Below are positions 50,778 to 61,632 of a DNA stretch of 64,000 bases, one piece after another. This stretch comes from Planococcus citri (taxonomy: Eukaryota; Arthropoda; Insecta; Hemiptera; Pseudococcidae): NCBI RefSeq assembly GCF_950023065.1, contig NC_088677.1, positions 46,082,555 to 46,146,554 of the forward strand. The letters run 5' to 3'. The position numbers were made by a program, and so were the translations under genes. A model generated the notes under the pieces. The model had not been told where the DNA came from. It searched no databases and saw only the letters and a program-made list of their open reading frames with translations. The stretch's first letter is position 1. The number at the start of each line of letters is the position of its first letter.

Positions 50778-53326
50778 CTAAACACCCATTTTTCTATATG
50801 GCAAACACATGTTGTAGAACGCGTCTTTTCCCCAAAAATCAGCATTTTTCCATCCAATCCATCCTTTACTTTGAATAATATTCAATTGATCTGGACCGGT
50901 AAAGTGTGGATCCAGTACCAAAAATTTAACTTCATCTGTTTCGTCGTTGATTTCGATTCCCAAAATGGTGTGAGCAAGAACTCCTCCACCTATAAATGAT
51001 TCGAATTTAATACGTGAATGTATAAATAAAACAACAACAACAAAATAAACATTTACCGATCATAACCGGCGTGCCATGTTTTTTAAAGTGATTTGCCAAA
51101 TCGTGAGCATAGTCAGCAACCGATTCACCAATAGCAACATTCAACATACGGCATGTAACTGAAAGCATTACGTCGAGTACGTAAGACACTTCGAATGACC
51201 CAATCCAATTTCGGGAACCCAGGAAAGCTTTGGGTTTATCTTTTATTTCAACTAACTTCTGTTGAATTTCTCTCAAAGTGGGTATTTCGTGATCCGTCCA
51301 ACCTTGATGCCTGGTAAAGAATTTTCAAAGTCTTCAATTACGTAAAACTCGGTTTTGTAGAAAAGATATGGTTTACTCACTTATACCACGAGAACAATGT
51401 TTGAAGAGAACGATATGCACAACCCCATCCATTGTCATTAAAATTACCATGCATGTAATGAAAATATGAGTATGTACCTTGTACCATTGAAATGGTACCA
51501 TTGACTGAAACAAGAATCGTAAAATTAAATCCAATATAGAGCTATGGATGAAGAAAAATTGATAGCTTAACATAGCTCTGCAAAATACGTACTTCCAGAA
51601 GGAGGTAACCCGACGTGAACATTATTCAAAATTTCTTCAGGGTTTTTCTTTTCTTGGAATGAATATTTAACTGATCTTCTGAATATGGGTCTATCGCACA
51701 GCAAATTGAATTTAATATGAACATATTTTCGAGAATCAGCTGCACAGATGAAACAATGATAGACTTAATATAAGTATCAAAATCTATCGTAAAAAGTTGA
51801 ATATAAATAATGTACATAATGAGTTACAAAAACGGATACTTACTCAAATCATCATCAGAAATGTTCAAAGGATACACCAGAGTGACAAAATGTCCTAAAT
51901 ACGAAGGATAAAAATGGTATATTTCAGGAGGAATGTTTTCGTATATGAAAAAACTTTGTTTAACTAATTTCAAAATTCGGCACACGCTGTCCACTAAGGC
52001 ATTATATAGATGTTTTTCCGTTTTACTCTTTTGAAACATAATTAACGAATCTAAATTCAATGAACCTTGGATGCCTTCGAATATTTCTAAAATTAAGAAA
52101 ATGATTAGTAAACCAAGTACGAACCAATTAGCTAAGAAAACAATAATATAAGGTTGAGGTGAATTTACTTGTAACATGTTGAATAGCCAGAGCTCTTTTT
52201 GGACTGCTTTCAAAATGTTTCCCACAAGTTGTCTTCATTAATACATCAACGTTAACGATAACAGGAGTCTGGAACAAAATTTCAAGAGTGATTTTCATAA
52301 ATTACATACGTAAAAAAATGATACGAAATTAAATTAAAAATTGTACCAACATCGTTCTTTTCTTTACATATTTTTTTCAAATATAAAAGTAGAGGTGACG
52401 AAGAAGATTCACTACACAGCACATTAGTAACTCCTTTCCCATTACTCACGTCTTCGGCGTTATTGGACGTAAGATATATATCTGATTGTTCAACATGAAA
52501 CATGGCTGCTCCTGAAGATACCTGAAATGAATCCATGTTATCGACTACTGTAATTGTTCGGTGTGCTAATGAACGTCAAATACGTTACTTTTTTTGAAAA
52601 GTTATCAATCAAATCTTCTTTATCCTGAGATACATTGTGACAAATAAAATTCAATGGAATGTTCAAGCGAACGAGAACAAATTGTTGCCAAATTTCGGAT
52701 TCGGGAATGATGTCATAAGATGTAGCAGTAATCACACCATTTTTGTTGAAAAACGCTTGTACATTGCTTTCTTTATCCAAATAACCATAGCTTAAAAGAA
52801 TAGGGTTATCGGTGACAACAACATCCTGAAGAACAAAAACAACGAAATGGATGTATAAATCAACTCAACACAACATCCACGTAGGGTTATAGTACCTTAC
52901 ATCCACGACGATCATAATTATAGCAATACCTTGAAAACATTACTGATATCAAGAGGTAAATTATCGGTAAATTTTTTAATGTGTTGAGTGCAGCTGACAA
53001 CGCCATATAAGTCAATTTCGGTAGGAAAATTATTTTCACTGATACGATATTTCACTTCTTCTTGCTCTTCGACATATTTCAAAGTGAAGCTAACAATGAT
53101 CAGAGTATTTTCGTGTAGAATTCCGTACAGCTCTCCGAGGAATGGTGATTTTCTCTCATTTAAACGCTGTGTGAAGAAAAGATGACATCAAATCAAATAA
53201 AACAGAGTACTTTCGAATACTAATGATGTGGATTATCCATTTGTACATAAACTACATGAGAAGTTTGTTAAAATGATTTCAACTCACTTGAATTACAAGC
53301 TCGGCAATTTTCAATTTCGGTCCCAT
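50778..53326 (-). CDS. UFSP2: Ufm1-specific protease 2 (UFSP2), ten exons
   Basis: Cysteine protease that matures the ubiquitin-like protein UFM1 and removes it from targets, normally at the endoplasmic reticulum. Coding exons (minus strand, 5' to 3'): 53288-53326, 52930-53166, 52589-52825, 52347-52521, 52169-52268, 51844-52086, 51593-51739, 51381-51504, 51057-51310, 50778-50989; about 588 residues. The C-terminal half carries the family hallmarks: NGWGCAYRSLQT with the catalytic Cys near residue 421, HGTPVMIGGGVLAHT, and LDPHFTGP with the catalytic Asp and His near 545-547. LPPSG lies just before the protease core. The N-terminal half is less conserved, as usual in UFSP2. Start MGPKLKIAE is the only ATG that fits the short first exon. 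The exon 4/5 junction is one base out of phase with the best donor. Divergent from the SMIM20-like gene. Confidence 0.93.
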
Positions 53327-53623
53327 TATTTAGAAATAAATCAAAAATTCATGGAAAAATCATAAAATTGAACAAAATTTTCAAAGGTTTTCTATAGTTT
53401 TTGTTTTGGAAAATTTTTGGTTTGATAATTTTGATAAGTTTCTTGAATCCGAATATCTCACTGTGTTTGAACCATTTTGATTTTTGTTGAGTAGCGACTT
53501 CTTATCACTTCGATTTTATTTGCATCAATTTTGCAATAATTGGTTAATTTCGTTGTTAATTAATCCGTGTCTTTTAAAGATAAATTATTAATATAAAGAT
53601 ATTCGAATTCACTCTACTAGTTT
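53327..53623. promoter_or_regulatory. Shared divergent promoter region, UFSP2 / SMIM20-like
   Basis: Only 297 bases separate the two start codons, which point away from each other, so both 5' untranslated regions and promoters must lie here. No TATA box at a convincing position was recognised. Its role is inferred from position alone. Confidence 0.6.
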
Positions 53624-54619
53624 ATGATGTCAAAATACACTGGACGTTTTAAACCAGATCATGTACCAGTTGATGTCAAAGGTTATCGATATCACATTCC
53701 GAAACCAGCGGAATTGTCAGGATGGAAATTCGGTGCTTTTGTAGCCGGTATTGTTGGTTTTATCGGTTTAATGATGTGGCCAATAGTTATAGATCCAATT
53801 CTACACATCGACAAGTACAGTGAGTCCTAATATGTACAGCAGTTGTCATAACAGAACAGATTAAGTATTCATATATTTATACATATCTATGCGTTATGAT
53901 CTTACAGAAAGAATTCACGAAGAGGTGCAAGCAGATTTATTCCAATCTGGGCTTCTTCCTGGTCGTAAGTAATGCTATCTTACTCAACTACGGTTCCTCG
54001 ATGCTGCATTGTGATGATTAGTTACATACCTACTGTCTGATATTTCTTGTTAGCATAGTAATTTTGATGGTATGTCTGTGAAACGTGGAGAAAGTTTTAC
54101 TCGATGGTGAAAATTAACAATACTTTCTGTAAACGTCGAGTATCATTGAAATTAAAAAAAAAACGACTTAGGTATTGTCCGGTATATTCAATATTGTGAT
54201 AATTTCCTGAATGAAATTTGAAGCTATCTGTTGAATCAATTAAAGCGAGAAAGAGACGAAGACGGTCGTAATTTTAATTGAATAAGTCGTGGAAGTCACT
54301 TGTCATTCTCAATATGAGCATCTTGGTAATACGTATATATTTTTTAAATGAACAGTTTTCAAAATGCATAAATATGACTATAAACATTGTTTTTGTCCGC
54401 CAAAAGAGCTCTGTAACTACTAGGTAATGGTAAAATTTTCAAGAAGGCGATTCAAATTCAATCTGGAAGGAAAGAATAAAATTCAATATACTGATATCAC
54501 TTGAGTTTTTAATCATTGTTAGGAATTGTTTTGTTTCATAAAACAGTGTTTTTTTGTGTGTTATTTTAGAATTGAGGAAATGGGAAGATCCTTGGAAAAA
54601 ACGCTCGACTGATCAATGA
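53624..54619 (+). CDS. SMIM20: SMIM20 / MITRAC7-like mitochondrial inner-membrane protein
   Basis: Small single-pass protein of the family that stabilises newly made COX1 during cytochrome c oxidase assembly in the mitochondrial inner membrane. Exons 53624-53819, 53908-53964 and 54570-54619 join in phase to about 100 residues. Residues about 36-58 (FGAFVAGIVGFIGLMMWPIV) form one membrane helix; then come DPILHIDKYKRIHEEVQ and a C-terminal LRKWEDPWKKR. The same order is seen in SMIM20: helix ending in a Pro-containing turn, an L..Y segment, QxDLFQSGLLPG and WxDPF. The N-terminus is about 30 residues longer than in the human protein; the second ATG directly follows the first, so either could start it. 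AATAAA at 54711 is a likely poly(A) signal. Tail-to-tail with the TAF6-like gene. Confidence 0.85.
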
Positions 54620-55456
54620 TCACAAGTTTTAATCGAGTGATGTTTACTGTAGAAAATAATACTTCAAATAATGTATCTCGTCGCGCACCTACGCCTGAGT
54701 ACCATTTGTAAATAAATAACGTATGTATGTTTTTATAAATAAATATGTTAGTGATTGTTGAACACATTTGTCTATTATTTTTTGTATAATAAACTTCTGG
54801 CTTTGACATGTAACAGAAAAGATGCTGTACCACTTCAACAGGTGTTGTTCTTAAAGAAAATAACACACAAGTCACGTAATTATTTTTTTTTACAAAACAA
54901 AGTTTTCATTGCTGGTTTAGAAATACAAGAATAAAATTCGTATTATACGCGTACAGGCCAATTTCTGCTAGGAGGACGACTTACAAACGCTTATCCTCAA
55001 CTTGATATATCAAACTTGAAATCACGGAACTGTCATCATCAAAATAATGAATGATGATTAATAATAAACAAGTAAAATAATTGTTTACACTTGGTAACTT
55101 GAAAACTGAACATAGAATCATGAGTGGAATCTAAAACAACTTACATGTATACACCTCTGCATGTTTAAAAACTTACGAAATATTTGTTCAAAAACGACTA
55201 TCATTTCAGAAAAATAATAAATGCGAACAGTCGTACCATATTTTTAATTAAGCGTAGATCATCGATTCCCTATCGTTGTGAAAATAGGGTACAGACTTAA
55301 AACTAAATACTTCAATATTTCAAAGAATTATGTAATTTTCTGTAAATTAATGTAAAATATACAATGACAACAGATATAAATCGGATATTCAAATAGCTGT
55401 TTACACATAATAGATTTAAATGCTCATCTGAATAACTTAAAAAACATAAAAAGAGA
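54620..55456. other. Convergent 3' region between SMIM20-like and TAF6-like genes
   Basis: Holds the 3' untranslated region of the SMIM20-like gene, with AATAAA at 54711 and again near 54738, and presumably that of the TAF6-like gene from the other side. No coding frame supported. Confidence 0.55.
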
Positions 55457-57738
55457 TCAAAGAAAAAGATAAATATCACCTGAGCAAATTTTCGGATTAT
55501 TGCAGTATTTAATACATCGGGTTGTTTTTTCATATTTCAAAAATCTTTGATTGCGTAGACAGCCATTGTAATGCGTATTATATCTCACATCTAAATGCTT
55601 GCCACGCAGCTCACTGATTTGATTAGAACCAATAAAATTGAAAATTATAGGACTATTTCGAGAGGTTTTCAAAGAAATTTCAAACACTTCATTTACAGCA
55701 TACCGATATGATTTCGGTTTAATGGAAAAATTTGAAAAATGTGGCGTAAATTTTCTCCTAGAAGCAAACAATCGAACGTTTCTATAATTTTTCGTAACAT
55801 CTACTATCACATCTTTATTTCCACGTTGTTTTAATTTCTTAGTAGAATCAGAAAAAACATCTGGAATCTTGGGCAAAGCGTAATTTCTGATCGGGAATAG
55901 ACATTCTCCGAAGTAAGAATGAAGTAAAACATCAGCTTCCATATGTAACTGTTGTATGGAAGGATCATCACTCCAGAAATTCCTATACAGCATACCAGAT
56001 ACCAGCTGAAAAAATACATGTAAAATATGAAAATAGGTACACAGAGAGCGCAATTTCACGCTTGAAAAGGAGAAAACTCACTATTACAGCAGCTTTCACA
56101 TGGCATATATCAGTTGTTAATGAAATACTTCGTTTTCCAGAAATTATTTCGTCTAACGAGCATAGTACGTTTAAATATTTACTAAGAAGTGGCCAAAAAT
56201 GTGCGTCCAAATTATCACAGCCTAAAGAATAAAACATTAACAGGATGCCATAATTCAACTTGAGCGACATTTTTTCAGGATTCATCAGGGTTTTCTTAAT
56301 TGTAACTAAAATTTTCACTTTCTCTTCAACACCGATGTTCCAGGTATTCAATGCCTGAGGAATAAATTCTATTTTAATGCCTGAAATCGTTGTATGTGTT
56401 ACATTTATTTTTACTAAATATTTATACCCTCATTAATAAATAGCTAGCGTGCATTCTATGAGGAAAATCGTCACAATCATTGGCCATCTTTGGTTCTAAT
56501 ATAATACTGCATAATACATTCACGGAATCATCAACCTGAAAAGTTAATCATAATACATATATAAAGAAACTGTTTGAAGAAAATTTTGGAAAAGATAAAA
56601 ATAAAATACACTCACCGAATAAAATGAAGAAGGATCTATATATTTATTATCTAAGAGCGCTTCGATGGTACGAAGCAATCTATCGATTAGATTGCCCGAG
56701 CATTTAAAATGCTTAATGGAATTACTAATTAAATTCAATAAGGAAGCGCAAACATTTCCCAGACGTGGATTGGTTTTCACGTCATCCAATACCAACTGAA
56801 ATGAATGAAATATAAATATTATATGTTCAATTATCCAACAGTTCAACATGGAAAATCAAGACAGACCTTAAATAAACTTTCTGATGAGTTCAAAATGACT
56901 TGAGCAACTACTACATAGTAATCTGACTCCAGCTTGTTAATGGATTCCACTGCACTGCGTTTAGGAAATTCATTGGTCAAGTCTTCATCTAATCCATTAC
57001 ATTCTTCATTCACATCAGAAAAACTTTCATTTTTAATATTCGCCTTAAATTTTGGTAAACTGCCGCTTGAAAAATTATTCATTTCACATTCAGATCTTGG
57101 TTCCAATTTTGGTAAAATGTCATTTGAAGAATTATCTACTGATTTCATAAGATTCATAATTCCGCACATTTTGGTTAAGGGAGAAACAAAAATACCTGAA
57201 ATGAAAGTTATTTCATCAAAAACAAAGCAAGTAGTTTACGATAATAGAAACTTGAAACTGAAAATGTTCCTACCTTTAACTAATGGCACCATCTCAAATT
57301 CAACATTAGCTTTATCACTGACACCTTGATCTACAACATTAATTTTGGATAAATGTAAAACTGACATATCGGAATTAGGAATGCTCACGAAAGGAATCAG
57401 AAATTTATTGCCGTGTAAAGGAGGAACACCGTAACTTTGAAATACATTATTTAAAATAGTCATTGATAAGTTAGTTTGACGATACACATTCATTTCTGTA
57501 CGACATCTCTGAAATAAAAATGAAAATAAAATAGCGGAAATACAAAGTAGTTTCACCAAGATCGAAATATGTAATTCATTACATTTAATAGCTCATAAAG
57601 TCGTTGCGAAACATCATATGATAATGTAGCAGCCGCTTCTTCAGTGACACAACTATATCCGATGCTTTCTCCGTACACCGAAATGGAATGAGGTGATATT
57701 AGATGAGATAAATCGGTGTTTTGATTAGAATCATTCAT
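55457..57738 (-). CDS. TAF6-like histone-fold transcription factor subunit (TAF6L/SAF6 type)
   Basis: Subunit of the TAF6 family; TAF6 works in TFIID, and the diverged paralogue (TAF6L, SAF6 in flies) in the SAGA coactivator. Exons 57583-57738, 57274-57508, 56867-57195, 56616-56795, 56428-56535, 56082-56354 and 55457-56005 join in phase to 609 residues, close to TAF6L. Residues about 8-80 (SISVYGESIGYSCVTEEAAA, then LSYDVSQRLYELLN, NVFQSYGVPPLHG) are the histone fold. An acidic, Ser-rich linker follows (about 140-215). Residues about 215-430 (NPRLGNVCASLLNLISNSIK, RLLRTIEALLDN, HRMHASYLLMR) match the HEAT-repeat domain. Divergence of the histone fold argues for the SAGA paralogue over TAF6 itself, but this is an inference. 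A possible splice acceptor lies just before the ATG, so a 5' untranslated exon may exist. Confidence 0.8.
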
Positions 57739-57844
57739 TTTCTGGGAAACATTCAAGAATAAGTATGAACGCTTTTGTTAATTGGTAATAAAACAAGAGA
57801 TAATACTAAATCCAATTAAATAGGCGTATTACTTGTAGCGAACT

Positions 57845-58036
57845 ATGAAAATATCCAAGTACAACCGGCATAGAAATTCTACGATGAAACGTAACACATC
57901 AGGTCCTCGCGTCTTGTCATTTTCGTCTTCTATTTGTGAAAAATCAAGTTATTGCTGCATGTATGAAAACATTGAAAACACTGCATTAGTACAACAACTG
58001 TTTGAAGATGGATTTCTTGAAACGATTCAATACTGA
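57845..58036 (+). CDS. Possible small gene, 63 codons, unknown function
   Basis: An ATG frame starting 106 bases from the divergent TAF6-like start ends at TGA, and AATAAA follows 42 bases later (58078-58083). The product is basic and Ser-rich at first (RHRNSTMKRNTSGPRVLSF), with CEKSSYCCMY in the middle and an acidic, amphipathic end (TALVQQLFEDGFLETIQY). I recognise no family, membrane helix or signal peptide. Position, polyadenylation signal and balanced composition support a real gene; chance is not excluded. Confidence 0.35.
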   Translation: MKISKYNRHRNSTMKRNTSGPRVLSFSSSICEKSSYCCMYENIENTALVQQLFEDGFLETIQY

Positions 58037-58039
58037 CAT

Positions 58040-59017
58040 TATTGACTAATACGATGTGTAATTTTCAATTCAAACTGAATAAACAATTTATAAAATAAAT
58101 GCAAAAAAATCTGATAAAATCATAAATGAACACTCTTTCTGTTTTGTGAAAACTGAAAACGATAGAAACAATGGACCATGGGATGGATGGAGTGATAACG
58201 ACAACGAGAACGAGACGACGAGACGAGAGACCGAGAGATGACTTCGGCAGTCGGCACTTCGGCGTCTTCGGCTTCGTAGTTTGCTGTGACCCCGGACCCC
58301 GCCTCCCATTAGTATGAGGGTGGTGGTGGAGCACACGCGAAAGGGATTTTTCTTTTTTGAAAATTTAAAATTTCACGCTTCTGGAAGGGCCTCTCGAGTC
58401 TCGAAATTTTAAAAAGAAGATCCTCAGAAATAAATTTTTAGTATAATTTTTCACATTAGATTTGAGTTTATATAGTTCACCTTGAAAATTGAAATCGACG
58501 TAGCCGATCGATGCACATGCTCATTTTCTTGCCTCACTTCTACCTTTTGCGTTTCATTCATTGTAACTTTCAAAAATGATCGCACTTCCACGAAGATTCT
58601 CTATTGGATAAATCATGACACATTATTATTTTCACATTCCGCTCAGAATTATTTATAACATTAAAATTCGAAATTTCGTCATTTCATGGGCATGCAATCA
58701 AAAAATCAATTTTAAAAATAACATATTTAAAAATAAAAGAAAAAATGTATAATTTTTACATTAAAATTCGCAAAAGACAGCAAAATTCTTGAACAATCTG
58801 ATTCTGATCTAAGATACCGGAATACTTTGTTAACAGCAAATATGAAGACTATACAAGTTCAATGTTTTACAAATTCTTCAACAGTATACCAATAATGAAA
58901 AAAGATGAATCACGCAGACATATTATAATATTTTTCTTAAAATTAGTACTCGATACCTAGATGACCATAGATAAGAATTACATTTTTGATTATAGTATGA
59001 CATTCAACCATGAAATT
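58040..59017. other. Intergenic, with a GC-rich patch
   Basis: A GC-rich patch at about 58185-58340 (GACGAGACGAGAGACCGAG, then CCCCGGACCCCGCCTCCC) stands out from its surroundings. It could be a promoter or untranslated exon, but no conserved frame is present in it. The rest to 59017 should contain the 3' untranslated region of the DPH4-fusion gene. Confidence 0.45.
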
Positions 59018-60556
59018 TTAAATCATGTGTACAACTTGAATAGGCTGGAATGAATAAATCACTGGTGAAGATGACACAGATTGACTTTCTTCGTCATTAT
59101 TCTTCGCAAACTCTTCAGCATCTGATTCCGAAATCTGACTAGCTAGTTCTGTTATCTTTTTGCTAACACCTTCACGTATTTCTAAATTTTCATCACCAGT
59201 TTCAACAGCATCAGCTTTCCTTTTTCTGGACGTTGACTTATCACTTTTTCTTTTCGAACTGGACGGCAGTTCGTTTTTCTCGTCCAACTGGTTGATTATT
59301 TCGGGATACAGCCTCTTGAAAATTATTGAGTAGGTAGATTTACTAACAGATCGATTCTGCTCGGTACGCATTTCGTTTTGAGAATCTGAAATATAGCGGT
59401 TTTCGCAAATGAAAATTTGTGGCACTGAAAGCATGCAAAAGTTGATCGAATTCAAGCATACCTTGGTAATTATCAGAAGATTGGCCACAATATCCTTTAT
59501 AATCTTCCCACAGTCTTGTAATATTGATTTTTTCGCCTCTTTTAATACGATCCCACACCTGCAATTTTAAAATACATAGGTTACTCATCTTTTTTTTAGA
59601 ATACCACTTGATATAACTCATTTTTCAAATCCTTACTTCCTCAATGCGAACCACGCTTATGATATGATTAGCAATCTCCTGTTCATTAGCTTCACTGATC
59701 TCATTTGACTGCAGTCGTCGAGCTTCACCTCTTCGATCATTAGGGTAAATTACACCTTCATTTAATTTTTGTAGCAATGTTCTCACTTTGGCTGGAGTTA
59801 TTCCATGAATGTTTATGAATGCTTTTTGACAAATATCAACTTGGAAACCGTTTACTTTCACAAAATACCGATATGAAGCTCGCGAATTTGGCTGATCTCC
59901 TTTATCACTTGTTTTACAAATCAGACCGTATAAATATAAATTTTTTTCATTATTATTCGGAAGGTAATTGTAACCTTTATATATTCTTTCTTGAACATCT
60001 TTTGGCACTCTATCAAAGCACTTTCTTTCACAATTACAATTCTGTATTTTATTGAACTGCAACAAAAACACAATTTCTGCTTAAGAGTGATGTTAAGAAG
60101 AGGTAAAAAATTACCGAAATTATAAATAACATTACCATCGTGCGAAATATCGTTGAATTTGAGCTGAACTATCAAAGAACAATTCTCGCAAGGCAAGTGT
60201 AAAGTTCGAAATGATCTGGTCACCCTCAGTTCTTCTTCCTCTAAATAATAACAACCTCCACATCGACAGATGTAATAATACTTCTTAGATTCCGTATCAT
60301 GATAAAAGTCACTTAAACTAAATGTGCCATAAAGTATAGGTTCTGAGTTACGAACAAACAATTCTTCATCGAACAATTGCCGTCGGCGAGGATTACTTAA
60401 AACGTTCCAAGCTTCTTGAATAATACAAAATTGATAACTATCTTTAACGTTCTGTTTATCGGGATGAAATTTAAGGATTAGTTCTCGATAACTTTTCCGG
60501 ATTTCTTCCAGAGATGCATCTACTTCACAGTTCAACACTTCATAGAAATTTGTCAT
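59018..60556 (-). CDS. DPH4: DPH4 (DNAJC24) J-protein, apparently fused to a novel C-terminal region
   Basis: DPH4 is the J-domain/zinc protein that supports diphthamide synthesis on elongation factor 2. Exon 1 (60136-60556) encodes 140 residues. J domain: HPD at 31-33. CSL zinc finger: CRCGGCY at 97-103 and CENCS at 123-127, which is nearly the full length of the usual ~150-residue protein. After the donor at 60130-60135 there are two acceptors. The upstream one opens exon 59637-60076 and continues in frame through 59462-59558 and 59018-59424 to a 454-residue product. The downstream one (exon from 60056) ends DPH4 two codons later (TAA at 60049-60051). The added part has a Cys-rich start (NCNCERKCFDR), a basic nuclear-signal-like stretch (KRKSDKSTSRKRKAD) and an acidic tail. 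It contains no usable ATG in its first 146 codons. The ATG used (MTNFYEVLN) is the first in frame. Confidence 0.8.
60077..60135 (-). other. 59-nt intron with alternative acceptor 20 nt downstream
   Basis: Donor GTAATG. The first acceptor follows a pyrimidine-rich CCTCTTCTTAACATCACTC and ends AAGCAG. A second, TTTTTGTTGCAG, ends at 60057. Which one is used decides between the fusion and stand-alone DPH4. A second phase-equivalent donor (GTAATTTT) lies 21 bases inside. Confidence 0.6.
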
Positions 60557-61632
60557 AACAATTTGCAACGAATGAAAAATTTGTAACGTTATTATTGATC
60601 AATCTGTCACGTATATTAATCACGCGATTAAAAATTTCAAAAAATAATGACAATCGTCAACTTTTCAGCCTTTAAAATACTGACAATCACATTTTGCATT
60701 CGATTTCTGTTGTAGAACGTAAAAGTAAAAGAAGATAAAGCGTGTTTACAAAAATGCGGTAATCATTTTCACAAAGACGTTCGTTTCGTTCGTCATCTCA
60801 TCTTTGAACACGTAAAAATTCGTTCTTTTCAATCGATTTTGAATTTTCTTTTCGAAAATCAAATTTTTGTGTTTTTGTGCAGGCTGAAGGTGAGAGTGAG
60901 AACTGAGATTGAGAAGGAGAGTAACATTTCACCACATTTCACAAACAACAATCAGGAAAACCAAAAAAACCTCAGTCTCTACTTTTGAGCTTCTCGCTTT
61001 TTTACACCGTGATCAAATAAACACTACAATGGATGAGAGAAAAATGTAAATTATTTATTAGGCAATTTTTGAATATCAACACCATCAAAATAAAAACTAC
61101 CGCAAATCCTTTTCACCAATATCTATTATAAGAATTAAGAAATAATAAAATATTTTAAAATACTTAATTCATCTTCATCATTACGTAACACTGATTTGAT
61201 TATTTATCGAATTACATACACATTTTCATTAATTCAAAATAGAAAAAAGGGCAACGATAATTTATCAATTCTACAATCATATTCATAAGAGTATACACAG
61301 GTAACAATTGAAATTATTCAATAATAACCAGAAATCGCAGGTAACAGTTCATTAAAAATAAAAACAAAATAAATCACATAGGTAGGTACGAACTATGTAG
61401 TAACAAAATTTGATTCTGGTAACACCTCCCAGAAAAATATATACTACGTAAAAAAATGAAAAACTTCGAACGCATAGATACAATATGCATTGGGGGGGGA
61501 AGGGTTTAAACATCGCTATTCCACAAAAAATGTTCTTTGTATTTTGAGTTCAGAATATTAACATTAAACAGAGAATTCGAGTTATTCTGAGAATAAAGAT
61601 ACGACAGCGCATTCGAACTACATATATCACTA
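60557..61632. other. Intergenic between DPH4 and spartin
   Basis: Contains the DPH4 promoter and the spartin 3' untranslated region. A minus-strand AATAAA (TTTATT at about 61053) could end the spartin transcript. No supported coding frame. Confidence 0.45.

Noticed and set aside
50688..50999. 103-codon plus-strand ORF
   Set aside because: Antisense shadow of the last UFSP2 exon.
56934..57329. 131-codon plus-strand ORF
   Set aside because: Antisense shadow of TAF6-like exons 2 and 3.
59921..60135. Read-through of DPH4 into a 215-codon ORF
   Set aside because: The extra residues translate the intron and an exon in the wrong frame; splicing at GTAATG with either acceptor explains the sequence better.
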